From Methylocystis sp. SC2 (lineage in GTDB: Bacteria; Pseudomonadota; Alphaproteobacteria; Rhizobiales; Beijerinckiaceae): DNA of 64,000 nucleotides. Within the stretch, counting starts at the first letter, position 1. Each line of letters opens with the position of its first letter. The stretch spans positions 838,501-902,500 of the forward strand of contig NC_018485.1 in assembly GCF_000304315.1 (NCBI RefSeq), in the 5' to 3' direction. Made by a program: the position numbers and the translations under genes. A model generated the notes under the pieces. It was not told where the DNA came from. It saw only the letters and a list, made by a program, of their open reading frames with translations, and ran no database searches. Shown here in pieces: positions 8,554 through 17,604 of this stretch.

Positions 8554-11534
8554 CTTCCGAAAGGCGTGCGCACGCGCTGCCACCAGCCGCCCTTCTTCGG
8601 GCGGTCGGGGTCCGCCTGCGTGATGACCACTTCCGTGGGCTCGCGCGGGGCGACCGGCTCGGGGGCGGGCGCGGGCGTCGGCGTCGGCGCCTGAGAAGGA
8701 GCGATCCGGGCGACCGGCTCGCTTGCGCGCTCTTGGGAGAGCGGCGCAATCTCGGCGCCGTTTACCGGCGGCGGAACCGGCAAGGGCGCCGGAAACTCCG
8801 GCGCCTGGGCCACACGCGGGGAGATCAGGGCCGGCGCCTCCTCCCGACCCTCGTCGAGCGCGAAGACCGCCGACGGGTCTTTGAATTCCTCCGGCAAGGG
8901 GGCGGATCGCCGCCACCGGCCAGGACCGCGCTCTGGACTTCGGTTGCCGCCGCGTCGGCCGCCGCGGCGGTCAGGCCGTTCCTCGGCGGGCGCCGGCGCG
9001 CCCTCGATCGCCGCCATGAAGGCGAGGCCTTCGTCGGACGGCTGGTCGACGCCGGGCGCCAAGAGTTCGCCGCCCTGTGCGCCGCCGCCACGGCCTCGGC
9101 GACGGCGACGGCGACGCCCGCGCGACGCCTCTTCATCCGCGCCAAAACGCGATCGTTCGCCGTTCTCGTCACGCTGATCGCCGTTCGACTCGACGGCTTC
9201 CTCTTCCGCCTCGACCATTTCGCCCGCGATCACGTCTTCCGGCGCCTCTTCCTCCAGAGGTTCGGCGAGCACCGAATCGACGCGCAACGGCGCGTCGCGC
9301 TGCGAAACCCGCGGCCCGGTCGCGAGTTCGCCGCGCTCGAGCGCGTGATAGGTCGCGCCGGTGAGCGTGTCATCGGCGGCGACCGTGATATGGACGCCGA
9401 AGCGGCGTTCGAGCTCCTGCAGATGGGCGCGCTTCTGGTTGAGAATGTAGAGCGCCACCACCGCACGGGTTCGCAGCGTCACGTCATGCGCGGCGCTCTT
9501 GACCAGCGCCTCCTCCAGCACGCGCAACACATGCAGCGCGACGGAGGCGGTGGAGCGCACATGGCCGGCGCCGGCGCAGTGCGGACATGGCACCGTCGAG
9601 CCCTCGACGACGCCGGCGCGGATGCGCTGGCGCGACATTTCGAGCAAGCCGAAATGCGAGATGCGGCCAACCTGAATGCGGGCGCGGTCGTTTTTCAGCG
9701 CGTCCTTCAAGCGCCGCTCCACGGCGCGATTGTTGCGACTCTCCTCCATGTCGATGAAATCGACGACGATCAGCCCGGCGAGATCGCGCAGTCGCAACTG
9801 CCGCGCGACTTCGTCGGCGGCTTCGAGATTGGTGCGAAGCGCCGTGTCCTCGATATTGTGCTCGCGCGTCGAACGTCCCGAGTTCACGTCGATGGCGACC
9901 AGCGCCTCGGTCTGGTTGATGACCAGATAGCCGCCTGATTTCAGCGTGACATGGTTGGAGAACATCGCATCGAGCTGAGCCTCGACGCCGCTTTCGGCGA
10001 AGATCGGAAACGCGTCGCGATGCAGGCGCACGTTCTTCGCGTGGCTCGGCATCAGCATGCGCATGAAGTCTTTGGCCTCGCGATAGGCGTCTTCGCCCGA
10101 AACGACGACTTCCTCGACGTCGCGCCCGTAAAGGTCGCGAATCGCCCGCTTGATGAGCGAGCCTTCCTCATAGACGAGGGTCGGGGCCGCGGAGCGCAGG
10201 GTCAATTCGCGCACGCTCTCCCACAGCCGCAGCAGATATTCGAAATCGCGCTTGACCTCCTGCTTGGTGCGCGTCGCCCCCGCGGTTCGCAGGATGACGC
10301 CCATGCCCTCCGGCACTTCGAGATCATGCACGATCTCTTTCAGGCGTTTGCGGTCGGCGCCGTCGGTGATCTTGCGCGAAATGCCCCCGCCCCGCGCGGT
10401 GTTGGGCATGAGCACCGAATAGCGGCCAGCGAGCGAAAGATAGGTCGTGAGCGCCGCGCCCTTGTTGCCGCGCTCTTCCTTGACGACCTGAACGAGCAGC
10501 ACCTGACGGCGCTTGATGACCTCTTGAATCTTGTACTGGCGGCGGGCGCGCGGCGCGCGATAAGGCGCTTCATCCATCGCGTCCCCGCCGATGTGCTCGA
10601 CGTGATCGTCCTCGTCGTCATGCTCTTCCTCGTCGTGCTCCTCAACCGGGGCGTCGACGCGGGCGCTGACCTCAGCCGTTTCGTCTTCCGAATCTTCGCG
10701 GGCGCGTTCACGCGCCTCGTCACGCTCGTCCTGTCGGCGCGCTTTCAGTTCGTGGTCGGGCTCGGTCGACTCAAGGGCGAACTCCTCGGCCTCGCCGGTC
10801 TCGACCAAGCCGAAACCGGCGGGATCGATCGAAATCCGCTCATGCTGCCCCGCAGCGAGCGTCTCATCGCCCGCCTCGGCCTCGATGTCCGAGCGCTCTG
10901 GCCCGGCCTCGACGGATTCGGGCTTTCCCGCGTCAAGCTGCTCCGCCCCGACGTCTTGGCCCCGCGCTTGGGTCTCGACGGCCGCTGGCCAAGCGTCAAG
11001 CGGTTCCTGCGCCCCCGCCTGAGGCGCGAACGCCGGCGCGGCTTCAGACCGCTCCTCGGCCGATTCGGCGAAGCCTGTTTCGGCCTGATCCTCGATGACG
11101 ACCGGCGAAGCGGCCGAATCATCGAGGAGTTCGCCCGTCACAGCCTCGTCGGCGCTCACGCGCTTCTCGGCGCCCTCATGTTGGCGGCGGCGCGACCGGC
11201 GCCCGCGACCGTGCGGAACGCGCTCTTCCTCGTCGGCCTGCTGATGGGCGCGGCTCTCTTCGTCGAGCAGCGCCTGTCGATCGGCGACGGGGATCTGATA
11301 GTAGTCAGGGTGAATTTCCGCAAAGGCCAGAAAGCCGTGACGGTTTCCGCCATAGTCGACGAAAGCGGCCTGAAGGGACGGCTCGACCCGCGTGACCTTC
11401 GCGAGATAAATGTTGCCGCGTAGCGGTTTTTTGTCGGCAGCCTCGAAATCGAATTCCTGAACGCGGTTTCCACGTAGAACGACTACGCGGGTCTCCTCCG
11501 GGTGGGAGGCGTCGATGAGCATCTTGTTAGCCAT
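8550..11534 (-). CDS. rne: Ribonuclease E
   Basis: 994 residues from MANKMLIDASHPEETRVVV at 11534; the open frame extends another 89 codons into the leader but that part has no conserved character. An N-terminal S1 RNA-binding domain (IYLAKVTRVEPSLQAAFVDYGG) is split by a long, highly acidic and arginine-rich insertion (about residues 90-330), a hallmark of alphaproteobacterial RNase E. The catalytic core follows with DVNSGRST (metal-binding aspartates) and the Zn-link CPHCAGAG near residue 645. The C-terminal tail is a disordered Arg/Glu/Pro-rich scaffold for degradosome partners. It initiates mRNA decay and processes rRNA and tRNA. Neighbouring amidase and PBP1A genes give the usual alphaproteobacterial order. 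Confidence 0.95.
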   Translation of the reverse strand: MANKMLIDASHPEETRVVVLRGNRVQEFDFEAADKKPLRGNIYLAKVTRVEPSLQAAFVDYGGNRHGFLAFAEIHPDYYQIPVADRQALLDEESRAHQQADEEERVPHGRGRRSRRRQHEGAEKRVSADEAVTGELLDDSAASPVVIEDQAETGFAESAEERSEAAPAFAPQAGAQEPLDAWPAAVETQARGQDVGAEQLDAGKPESVEAGPERSDIEAEAGDETLAAGQHERISIDPAGFGLVETGEAEEFALESTEPDHELKARRQDERDEARERAREDSEDETAEVSARVDAPVEEHDEEEHDDEDDHVEHIGGDAMDEAPYRAPRARRQYKIQEVIKRRQVLLVQVVKEERGNKGAALTTYLSLAGRYSVLMPNTARGGGISRKITDGADRKRLKEIVHDLEVPEGMGVILRTAGATRTKQEVKRDFEYLLRLWESVRELTLRSAAPTLVYEEGSLIKRAIRDLYGRDVEEVVVSGEDAYREAKDFMRMLMPSHAKNVRLHRDAFPIFAESGVEAQLDAMFSNHVTLKSGGYLVINQTEALVAIDVNSGRSTREHNIEDTALRTNLEAADEVARQLRLRDLAGLIVVDFIDMEESRNNRAVERRLKDALKNDRARIQVGRISHFGLLEMSRQRIRAGVVEGSTVPCPHCAGAGHVRSTASVALHVLRVLEEALVKSAAHDVTLRTRAVVALYILNQKRAHLQELERRFGVHITVAADDTLTGATYHALERGELATGPRVSQRDAPLRVDSVLAEPLEEEAPEDVIAGEMVEAEEEAVESNGDQRDENGERSRFGADEEASRGRRRRRRRGRGGGAQGGELLAPGVDQPSDEGLAFMAAIEGAPAPAEERPDRRGGRRGGNRSPERGPGRWRRSAPLPEEFKDPSAVFALDEGREEAPALISPRVAQAPEFPAPLPVPPPVNGAEIAPLSQERASEPVARIAPSQAPTPTPAPAPEPVAPREPTEVVITQADPDRPKKGGWWQRVRTPFGS

Positions 11535-12181
11535 GGGGGACTCTTCTGCGGCGTGGCGCGCAATAACGCCGACGGGGCAAGCCTGAGTCCTGGAAAAGAC
11601 TCGGCGACCGCTCTTTGGCGCATCCTGACGGCGCGAACGCTTCTTGTGAGGATAAGGGAGACAGGCCTGCGGCCTGCGATACGCTTGCCGGCTTGCAAGC
11701 CGGCGGGACAAAGCGCGTCGCGCCTCGTCCCCGTGAGATGACGAACGAGCCAAGAGCCCATGCTTTTCGCGAAGCTGCGCCCTGCCGCGCGGACATGCCA
11801 CACGGAGGAAACGCCTGCTCTCGCGCCTATCACGGTCCTGGCCATGAGATCGTCAAAAAACCTTTCGCGCCGCCAGGTGGCGGCGACCAAACGTCACGAC
11901 CTGCACGGGGCGGCGCAACGGAAAGCAACTGTCCGAAATTCTGTTGGCTCGACTTGACGGCCGCATCTCGCGGAGAATATCGCGCCGCAGAATTCGCAGC
12001 TGTCTCCTTACATATCGGTCGACGTAGGCCGGCGCAAGCGCCGGCTCAGCTATTCACCGAAAAATTCGTGGAGATAGGTCCCGGAGCCGACGGCTTTCAG
12101 ATAAGCTAACGATGCGTTAACGGCGCTCCTCCAAAATCGACAATCGCCGGATCGAGACGCCGCGAGAATCTAGGGACGAAC
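11535..12181 (-). promoter_or_regulatory. Long rne leader / divergent intergenic region with palindromes
   Basis: 647 bp between the divergent rne and amidase genes. Three compact inverted repeats are visible: AGGCC-TGC-GGCCT at 11663-11675, an 18-bp perfect palindrome at 11687-11704, and GCCGGCGC-AA-GCGCCGGC at 12028-12045. rne transcripts in other proteobacteria carry long structured leaders through which RNase E limits its own synthesis; the first two palindromes are placed where such a leader would be. No protein gene with a credible start is seen. Confidence 0.5.
12106..12120. promoter_or_regulatory. CtrA-like box upstream of the amidase gene
   Basis: CTAA (12106-12109) and TTAA (12117-12120) are spaced by seven bases, matching seven of eight bases of the CtrA consensus. 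It lies 62 bp before the start of a cell-division-type amidase, a plausible CtrA target in Alphaproteobacteria, but the match is not perfect. Confidence 0.25.
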
Positions 12182-13450
12182 ATGAGGTCAGCTTTGCGCG
12201 CAGGAACGCCGCCACCGTTCGTCGCCATGGCGGCTGCGTTCCTCGCGGCTCTGGGCGGCATGGCGTGGCCCGCCGCGGCCGAGGAGCCGCCGAAGGAAAT
12301 CTCCGCGCTGACCGCCCGCATTGAGGCGCTCCCCGATCGTTCCCGCCTCCTCTTTGATCTCACCGGCCTGCCGCCGGTGACCGCGCATCCCGTGGCGAAC
12401 CCGCCGCGCATCATCGTCGATTTGCCCGAAGTGCTGTTCCGCATAGAGGCGAACGCTGGTCTGTCGCCCGGCGACAAGCTCATAAAATCATACCGTTATG
12501 GCATCTTCGCGCCAGGACGCTCGCGCGTCGTGATCGATCTCGCGGCGCCCGCCAAAATTCTCAAGGCGGACAGCGAGGCGGCGGCGGGGGGACCGCGGCT
12601 CGTCATCGAGCTCGCCCCGACCAGCGCCGCGCATTTCGCCGCCACCGTCGCGGAACAGGCGCGGCTACAGCCCGCGGAGCCGCCGAAAACGCCGGGAACG
12701 GCGGCCAAAGCGCCGACGGACAAACCGATGGTGGTCATCGATCCAGGCCATGGCGGGGTCGATATGGGCGCGACCGCCAAGCACGGCGAAATGGAAAAGG
12801 ACGTCGTGCTCGAATTCGCCCGCGCGCTGCGCGACAAAATCCAGGAAACCGCCCGCGCCCGCGTGCTTTTGACCCGCGACCACGACATGTTTCTCCCGCT
12901 TGCCGAGCGGGTGCGAATCGCTCGTGAAAACAATGCTTCCCTGTTTGTCTCCATTCACGCGGACACGCTCGCCGCGTCCCGGGTCGAGGGCGCCACCGTC
13001 TATACCGTGTCCGAACGCGCCTCGGACGCCGAAGCGGCGCGGATGGCGGAGAAGGAGAATCTCGCGGATCAGGCCGCCGGACTTGAAAGCAAGGCGGACG
13101 CCGAAGAGGTCGGCGACATATTGTTCGAACTCACGCGGCGCGAGACCCGCGCCTACAGTCGCCAGTTTTCGCATTCGCTGATTTCATTTTGGAGGGAAGT
13201 CGGAGCGCTCAACAAAAACCCGAGCCGCTCGGCGGGTTTCGTCGTGCTCAAAGCCTTCGACGTTCCCTCCGTGCTGCTCGAACTCGGGTATCTTTCGAGC
13301 GAGAAGGATCTGTCGCGGCTGACGTCCCAGGACTGGCGCGAGCGCGCGGCGCAGAAAACCGCCGAAGCTGTTGACGCCTTTATCAGCGCGCGCAGCCAAG
13401 AAGCGCGGGCCCCCGCCGCGGCCCCCTCGCCCGCGGCGCGCCCACAATAA
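12182..13450 (+). CDS. N-acetylmuramoyl-L-alanine amidase (AMIN + Amidase_3)
   Basis: 422 residues. An N-terminal signal peptide (about 1-31, ending ...AWPAAAEE) is followed by an AMIN domain (about 40-140) for septal or wall targeting and a zinc amidase domain (about 180-400). The zinc ligands are recognisable in VIDPGHGGVDMGA (His), the glutamate in EKDVVLEFA and the histidine in FVSIHADT; the catalytic glutamate is in VLLELGYLSS near the end. It cleaves the peptide from muramic acid in septal peptidoglycan (AmiC-like). The last 20 residues are Ala/Pro-rich. It lies between rne and the PBP1A gene, as in most Alphaproteobacteria. Confidence 0.93.
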   Translation: MRSALRAGTPPPFVAMAAAFLAALGGMAWPAAAEEPPKEISALTARIEALPDRSRLLFDLTGLPPVTAHPVANPPRIIVDLPEVLFRIEANAGLSPGDKLIKSYRYGIFAPGRSRVVIDLAAPAKILKADSEAAAGGPRLVIELAPTSAAHFAATVAEQARLQPAEPPKTPGTAAKAPTDKPMVVIDPGHGGVDMGATAKHGEMEKDVVLEFARALRDKIQETARARVLLTRDHDMFLPLAERVRIARENNASLFVSIHADTLAASRVEGATVYTVSERASDAEAARMAEKENLADQAAGLESKADAEEVGDILFELTRRETRAYSRQFSHSLISFWREVGALNKNPSRSAGFVVLKAFDVPSVLLELGYLSSEKDLSRLTSQDWRERAAQKTAEAVDAFISARSQEARAPAAAPSPAARPQ

Positions 13451-13822
13451 AACACAAAATCGCGGCACATGGAGACAGTCGCGACGCACGATCGCCCGCG
13501 CGTCGCAGCCGCCGAAGCGTGAGAAGCGCCGACGCGGCGTCACACACTGCGGGTAACGCTTCTCGCGTCGCGCCAATGTCGCGACCGGCGGCGTTTGCAG
13601 TCCAACGCGCCGCGAACCGGCGCCGGGAATTCGCCGAACGGTGGAATGATCCAAACGGGCGTTGTGAAGAAAGCGACCCAAAAAGTGCGATCGCTCACTA
13701 TATCTGAGCCGAACGAGTCGCTCTCGCGCGCCGCAGGCTCAGGGGCTCGCCGCCGCGACACGGACTTTGGCATTGAAACAATAGCCGGCGCCAGCCGCCG
13801 GCCGCTCCAAGGGTGAGATTTC
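13451..13822 (+). other. 372-bp gap upstream of the PBP1A gene
   Basis: Nothing protein-coding is supported here: the several short frames lack ribosome binding sites and have arginine-rich out-of-frame composition. The gap presumably carries the promoter of the PBP1A gene. The final AAGGGTGAG at about 13809-13817 is its ribosome binding site. Confidence 0.4.
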
Positions 13823-16228
13823 ATGCGAATGCTCGCAAGGTTTTTGGGCTTCGTCTTCGCGACCGCGACGATCGTCTTCCTCATCGGAGCGATCGCCGGG
13901 TCCGGGCTGATCTATTATTTTTCCAAGGATCTGCCCGACACGGCCCAGCTGCGCGACTACGAGCCGCCCGTGACGACGCGGTTGCACGCCGGCGACGGCT
14001 CGATCCTCGCCGAATATTCGCATGAACGCCGCCTGTTCCTGCCGAGCTCCGCCATTCCCCAACTGGTCAAGCAGGCGTTCATCTCCGCCGAGGACAAGAA
14101 TTTCTACAACCACATCGGCGTCGATCCGGAAGGCGTGATGCGCGCCGTGACGGTGCTCGCCCAGGGCGGCCGCCATGTGCAAGGCGCCTCAACGATCACC
14201 CAGCAGGTCGCCAAGAACTTCCTCGTCGGCAACGAGCGCTCGATTGAACGCAAGATTCGCGAAGCGCTCGTCGCCTTCCGCATCGAAGCCGCCTATCCCA
14301 AGGACAAGATTCTCGAGCTTTATCTCAACGAGATCTATCTCGGCCTTGGAAACTACGGCGTCGCCGCCGCCGCGCTGAATTATTTCAACAAATCGGTCAA
14401 TGAGCTCACGCTCGCCGAGGCGGCCTATCTCGCGGCGCTTCCAAAGGCGCCGAGCAACTACAATCCGTTTCAAAACCGCGAGCGCGCCCTCGAACGCCGC
14501 AACTACGTCATCGATCGACTGATCGCCGACGGCTATGTGACGGCCGAAGAAGGCGCGAACGCGAAAGCGGAGCCGCTCGGCGTCAATCCGCGCGTTCTCT
14601 CGCCTAACACCTATGTCGCGGGCTATTTCGCCGAGGAAGTGCGGCGTCAGCTGCTGGAGCAGCACAGCGAGAAGAAGCTCTACGAGGGCGGCCTGTCGGT
14701 GCGCACGACGCTCGACCCGAAGATGCAGGCCTGGACGCGAAAGGCGCTGGCCGACGGCCTCGTTCGCTTCGACGAGGCGCATGGCTTTCGCGGCGCGATG
14801 AACCACATCGACATCTCCTCCGACTGGGGCGTGACGCTCTCCGCCATTCCCGCGCTTGGCGACGTCAAGCCGTGGCGCCTCGCCGTCGTGCTCGATGTGA
14901 CCGGCGACGCCGCGCGCATCGGCCTTCAGCCCGGACGCGAGAAGTCCGGCGAAGTGGCGCGCGAACGCGAGACCGGCCTTCTCACGTCCGAAGGCATGCG
15001 CTGGACCGGCCGCACGCCGCGATCGGCTCTCAGCGCCGGCGACGTGATCTACGTCGAGCCGCTCGCCGGACGCGCCGGCCAATATCGTCTGCGCCAGATC
15101 CCCGACATCTCCGGCGCGATGGTGACGATGGACCCGCATACGGGCCGCGTCTTCTCCATGGTCGGCGGCTTTTCCTTCGACCAATCGTCATTCAATCGCG
15201 CGACTCAGGCGTTGCGCCAGCCCGGCTCCTCGTTCAAGCCCTTCGTCTATGCGACGGCGCTCGACAATGGCTATACGCCGTCGTCGTCGATCCTCGACGA
15301 GCCGATTTCGATCCAGCAGGCGGACGGCACCTACTGGACGCCGGAGAATTTCGAAGGCGGCCACGGCACCGGCGCGCATCCGCTGCGCTACGGAATCGAG
15401 CATTCCAAGAACATGATGACGGTGCGTCTGGCGAAAGACGTCGGCATGCCGCTCATCGCCGAATACGCCAAGCGCTTCGGCGTCTATGACGAAATGACGC
15501 CCTATCTCTCCATGGCGCTCGGCGCCGGCGAAACGACGCTGCTGCGCATGGTCACCGGCTATTCGATGCTGGCGAATGGCGGCAAGCGCATCAAGCCCAC
15601 GCTGATCGACCGCATTCAGGATCGTTGGGGCAAGACGCTCTACCGCCATGACGAGCGTCAATGCATCGGCTGCGACTCCGCCAAATGGGAGAATCAGCTC
15701 GAGCCGAAGCTCATCGACAAGCGCGAACAAGTGCTCGATCCGCTCACCGCCTATCAGATCACCTCGATCATGGAAGGCGTGATCCAGCGCGGCACCGGCG
15801 TCTCGATCAGATCGGTCGGCAAGCATCTTGCCGGCAAGACCGGCACGACGAACGACGCCAAGGATCTCTGGTTCATCGGCTTTTCGCCCGATCTCGCGGT
15901 CGGCGTGTTCATCGGCTACGATCGGCCGCGCTCGCTCGGCAGCCACGCCCAGGCCGCGCAGTTCGCCGCGCCGATCTTCCGCGACTTCATGACGGTGGCT
16001 CTGAAGGACAAGCCCGATACGCCGTTCCGCGTGCCGCCGGGGATCAAGCTCATTTCCGTCGACGTGCATTCCGGGCTGCGTTCGTCGGGCGCAGGCACGA
16101 TTCTCGAAGCGTTCAAGCCGGGAACGGCGCCGCCCGACTCCTACTCCGGCGGCGGCGGCCCGCGTCAGCTCGATACGCCGCATGACGTGGATCAGCAGGT
16201 CGGCAGCGGCACCGGCGGCCTCTATTAA
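13823..16228 (+). CDS. mrcA: Penicillin-binding protein 1A, bifunctional transglycosylase/transpeptidase
   Basis: 801 residues. One N-terminal membrane anchor (about 7-33) is followed by a GT51 glycosyltransferase domain (about 60-240) with SAEDKNFYNHIGVDPEGVMRA, where the glutamate is catalytic, and GASTITQQVAKN. An OB-like insert (about 320-430) precedes the transpeptidase domain with SxxK in GSSFKPF (about 468-474), the SKN triad (HSKNMM) and KTG in LAGKTGTT (about 671). It polymerises and cross-links peptidoglycan at the outer face of the inner membrane. The start is preceded by AAGGGTGAG. In many relatives prfB follows; here an enoyl-CoA-hydratase-like gene does. Confidence 0.95.
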   Translation: MRMLARFLGFVFATATIVFLIGAIAGSGLIYYFSKDLPDTAQLRDYEPPVTTRLHAGDGSILAEYSHERRLFLPSSAIPQLVKQAFISAEDKNFYNHIGVDPEGVMRAVTVLAQGGRHVQGASTITQQVAKNFLVGNERSIERKIREALVAFRIEAAYPKDKILELYLNEIYLGLGNYGVAAAALNYFNKSVNELTLAEAAYLAALPKAPSNYNPFQNRERALERRNYVIDRLIADGYVTAEEGANAKAEPLGVNPRVLSPNTYVAGYFAEEVRRQLLEQHSEKKLYEGGLSVRTTLDPKMQAWTRKALADGLVRFDEAHGFRGAMNHIDISSDWGVTLSAIPALGDVKPWRLAVVLDVTGDAARIGLQPGREKSGEVARERETGLLTSEGMRWTGRTPRSALSAGDVIYVEPLAGRAGQYRLRQIPDISGAMVTMDPHTGRVFSMVGGFSFDQSSFNRATQALRQPGSSFKPFVYATALDNGYTPSSSILDEPISIQQADGTYWTPENFEGGHGTGAHPLRYGIEHSKNMMTVRLAKDVGMPLIAEYAKRFGVYDEMTPYLSMALGAGETTLLRMVTGYSMLANGGKRIKPTLIDRIQDRWGKTLYRHDERQCIGCDSAKWENQLEPKLIDKREQVLDPLTAYQITSIMEGVIQRGTGVSIRSVGKHLAGKTGTTNDAKDLWFIGFSPDLAVGVFIGYDRPRSLGSHAQAAQFAAPIFRDFMTVALKDKPDTPFRVPPGIKLISVDVHSGLRSSGAGTILEAFKPGTAPPDSYSGGGGPRQLDTPHDVDQQVGSGTGGLY

Positions 16229-16269
16229 ATCGCGCACGGCGGCAGGGCGATCCGGCAAAGAATGTTTTT

Positions 16270-16330
16270 CCTCAACCTCATCCTGAGGGAGCGTGCGCAG
16301 CACGCGTCTCGAAGGACGAGGGTGAGGAAA
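16270..16330. repeat. Dispersed palindromic repeat, type A
   Basis: Imperfect inverted repeat between the PBP1A and crotonase genes: CCTCATCCTGAGGGAGCGTG on one side and GTCTCGAAGGACGAGG on the other, around a GTGCGCAGCACGCG core. The same elements recur at 43979-44157. It looks like a REP/BIME-type extragenic palindrome. Confidence 0.7.
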
Positions 16331-16394
16331 CCCTTCGCCCGATTTCCCTGAGCACCGCGGCCGGAGAATTTGGTTTGCTGCCGCCAGCTCATAT

Positions 16395-17213
16395 ATGCTC
16401 CAAGCGATGACCCTCGACGCCGAAACAACCGCGCATGTGACGCTGGAGACCGCGGCTGGCGTCGCGATCCTTACGCTGAACAGCCCCGCATCGCGCAACG
16501 CTCTATCTCTCGCGATGATCGACGCCCTCTCGGGCCGGCTCGACGCGCTTGCCGGCCGCGACGACGTTCGCGTCGTCGTGCTGCAGGCGGAAGGTCCCGC
16601 CTTTTGCGCCGGCCATGACCTCAAGGAGCTGACGGCGCATCGCAACGATCCTGACCGGGGCCGCGCCTTCTTCGATAGGACGATGCGCGCCTGCTCGGCC
16701 TTGATGCAGAAAATCGTGACGCTGCCTCAGCCGGTCGTCGCGGCCGTCGACGAGATGGCCACGGCCGCCGGCTGCCAGCTCGTCGCGAGCTGCGATCTCG
16801 CCGTCGCCGGTCCGCGCGCGCGCTTCTGCACGCCGGGCGTCGACATCGGCCTTTTCTGCTCGACGCCGGCGGTGGCGCTCTCGCGCAACGTCGCGCACAA
16901 ACAGGCGATGGAGATGCTGCTGACGGGCGCTCCCATCGGCGCCGAGGCGGCGCTGCGCATCGGTCTCGTCAACCGCGTTTCAACCGATGGCGCCCGAACC
17001 GGCGCGCTGGCGCTGGCGCGAACCATCGTCGAAAAATCCCCGCAGGCGATCCGCTTCGGCAAGCGGGCTTTCTACGCTCAATGCGAGAAGCCGCTCAGTG
17101 AGGCCTATGAGCTGGCCGGCGCGGTGATGGTCGAGAACATGCTGGCGGAAGACGCCAAGGAGGGCGTCGCGGCCTTTCTGGAGAAGCGGGCGCCCACATG
17201 GGCGGAAAGGTGA
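16395..17213 (+). CDS. Enoyl-CoA hydratase/isomerase family protein, ECHDC3-like
   Basis: 272 residues, crotonase fold. The oxyanion-hole loop FCAGHDLKEL and the second glycine loop TAAGCQLVASCDLAVAG are clear. The two glutamates that catalyse hydration in classical enoyl-CoA hydratase are absent: the first position is Gln128 in AGCQ, and the second loop reads TPGVDIGLFCSTP. This combination and the string GLFCSTPAVALSR match the mitochondrial ECHDC3 group, whose reaction is not established. True enoyl-CoA hydratase activity is therefore doubtful. An alternative start at the ATG 16407 is equally possible. No functional partner is adjacent. Confidence 0.85.
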   Translation: MLQAMTLDAETTAHVTLETAAGVAILTLNSPASRNALSLAMIDALSGRLDALAGRDDVRVVVLQAEGPAFCAGHDLKELTAHRNDPDRGRAFFDRTMRACSALMQKIVTLPQPVVAAVDEMATAAGCQLVASCDLAVAGPRARFCTPGVDIGLFCSTPAVALSRNVAHKQAMEMLLTGAPIGAEAALRIGLVNRVSTDGARTGALALARTIVEKSPQAIRFGKRAFYAQCEKPLSEAYELAGAVMVENMLAEDAKEGVAAFLEKRAPTWAER

Positions 17214-17417
17214 AGGACATTCCGCGACGCCGCAGGCTCATGGAGAGTTAAGCGCGGCGACATGCGGGGCGCGCAGCTCTCGGCTGCGCTGCGACGCAAA
17301 TCTTTCTTGCGCCCTCTCAGCTAACCGGACGAAGCGCCGCACGCTATTTCGATCTTAAATGATGTTCGCCGCTCGCGGCCTGTTGCGCTCGGCGCGTCAT
17401 TTTTGAAGGAGGAGAAA

Positions 17418-17513
17418 ATGTCCAGATTGCGCAATCGCGTCCTGCATCTGGCGCTGCTCCTCGCGCTGGCGATCGCCTTCACGCTCGCTGCTTTCCCGGC
17501 GCGCGCAGGCTGA
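17418..17513 (+). CDS. Putative 31-residue secreted or membrane peptide
   Basis: A short ORF, too small for standard gene calls. It is preceded by an unusually good ribosome binding site, AAGGAGGAG, 4 bp before the ATG. The product begins MSRLRNRVLHLALLLALAIA and ends FPARAG: a positive N-terminus, a 15-20 residue Leu/Ala helix and an AxA-like end. It resembles a signal peptide with almost no mature part, or a single-span small membrane protein. It lies 92 bp before a DUF1036 gene on the same strand and could act as a leader peptide for it. The stop codon is not an obvious frameshift of the downstream gene. Confidence 0.45.
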   Translation: MSRLRNRVLHLALLLALAIAFTLAAFPARAG

Positions 17514-17604
17514 CCATCGAGAGCCGCCGCGAAACACGCGTCAGCTGCTTTGGCGGACGTCGTGACTTATCGCGAGTTTTTGAACTCATTTTTTGGAGAG
17601 TGCA

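Noticed and set aside
8733..11423. Two long plus-strand frames (401 and 490 codons) antisense to rne
   Set aside because: They mirror the rne coding frame, are unusually rich in Arg/His/Asp, have no ribosome binding site and no domain. RNase E explains the DNA completely.
14189..16645. Minus-strand frames of 331 and 485 codons across the PBP1A gene
   Set aside because: Antisense shadows of the strongly conserved PBP1A frame; composition typical of reverse-frame translation in GC-rich genes.
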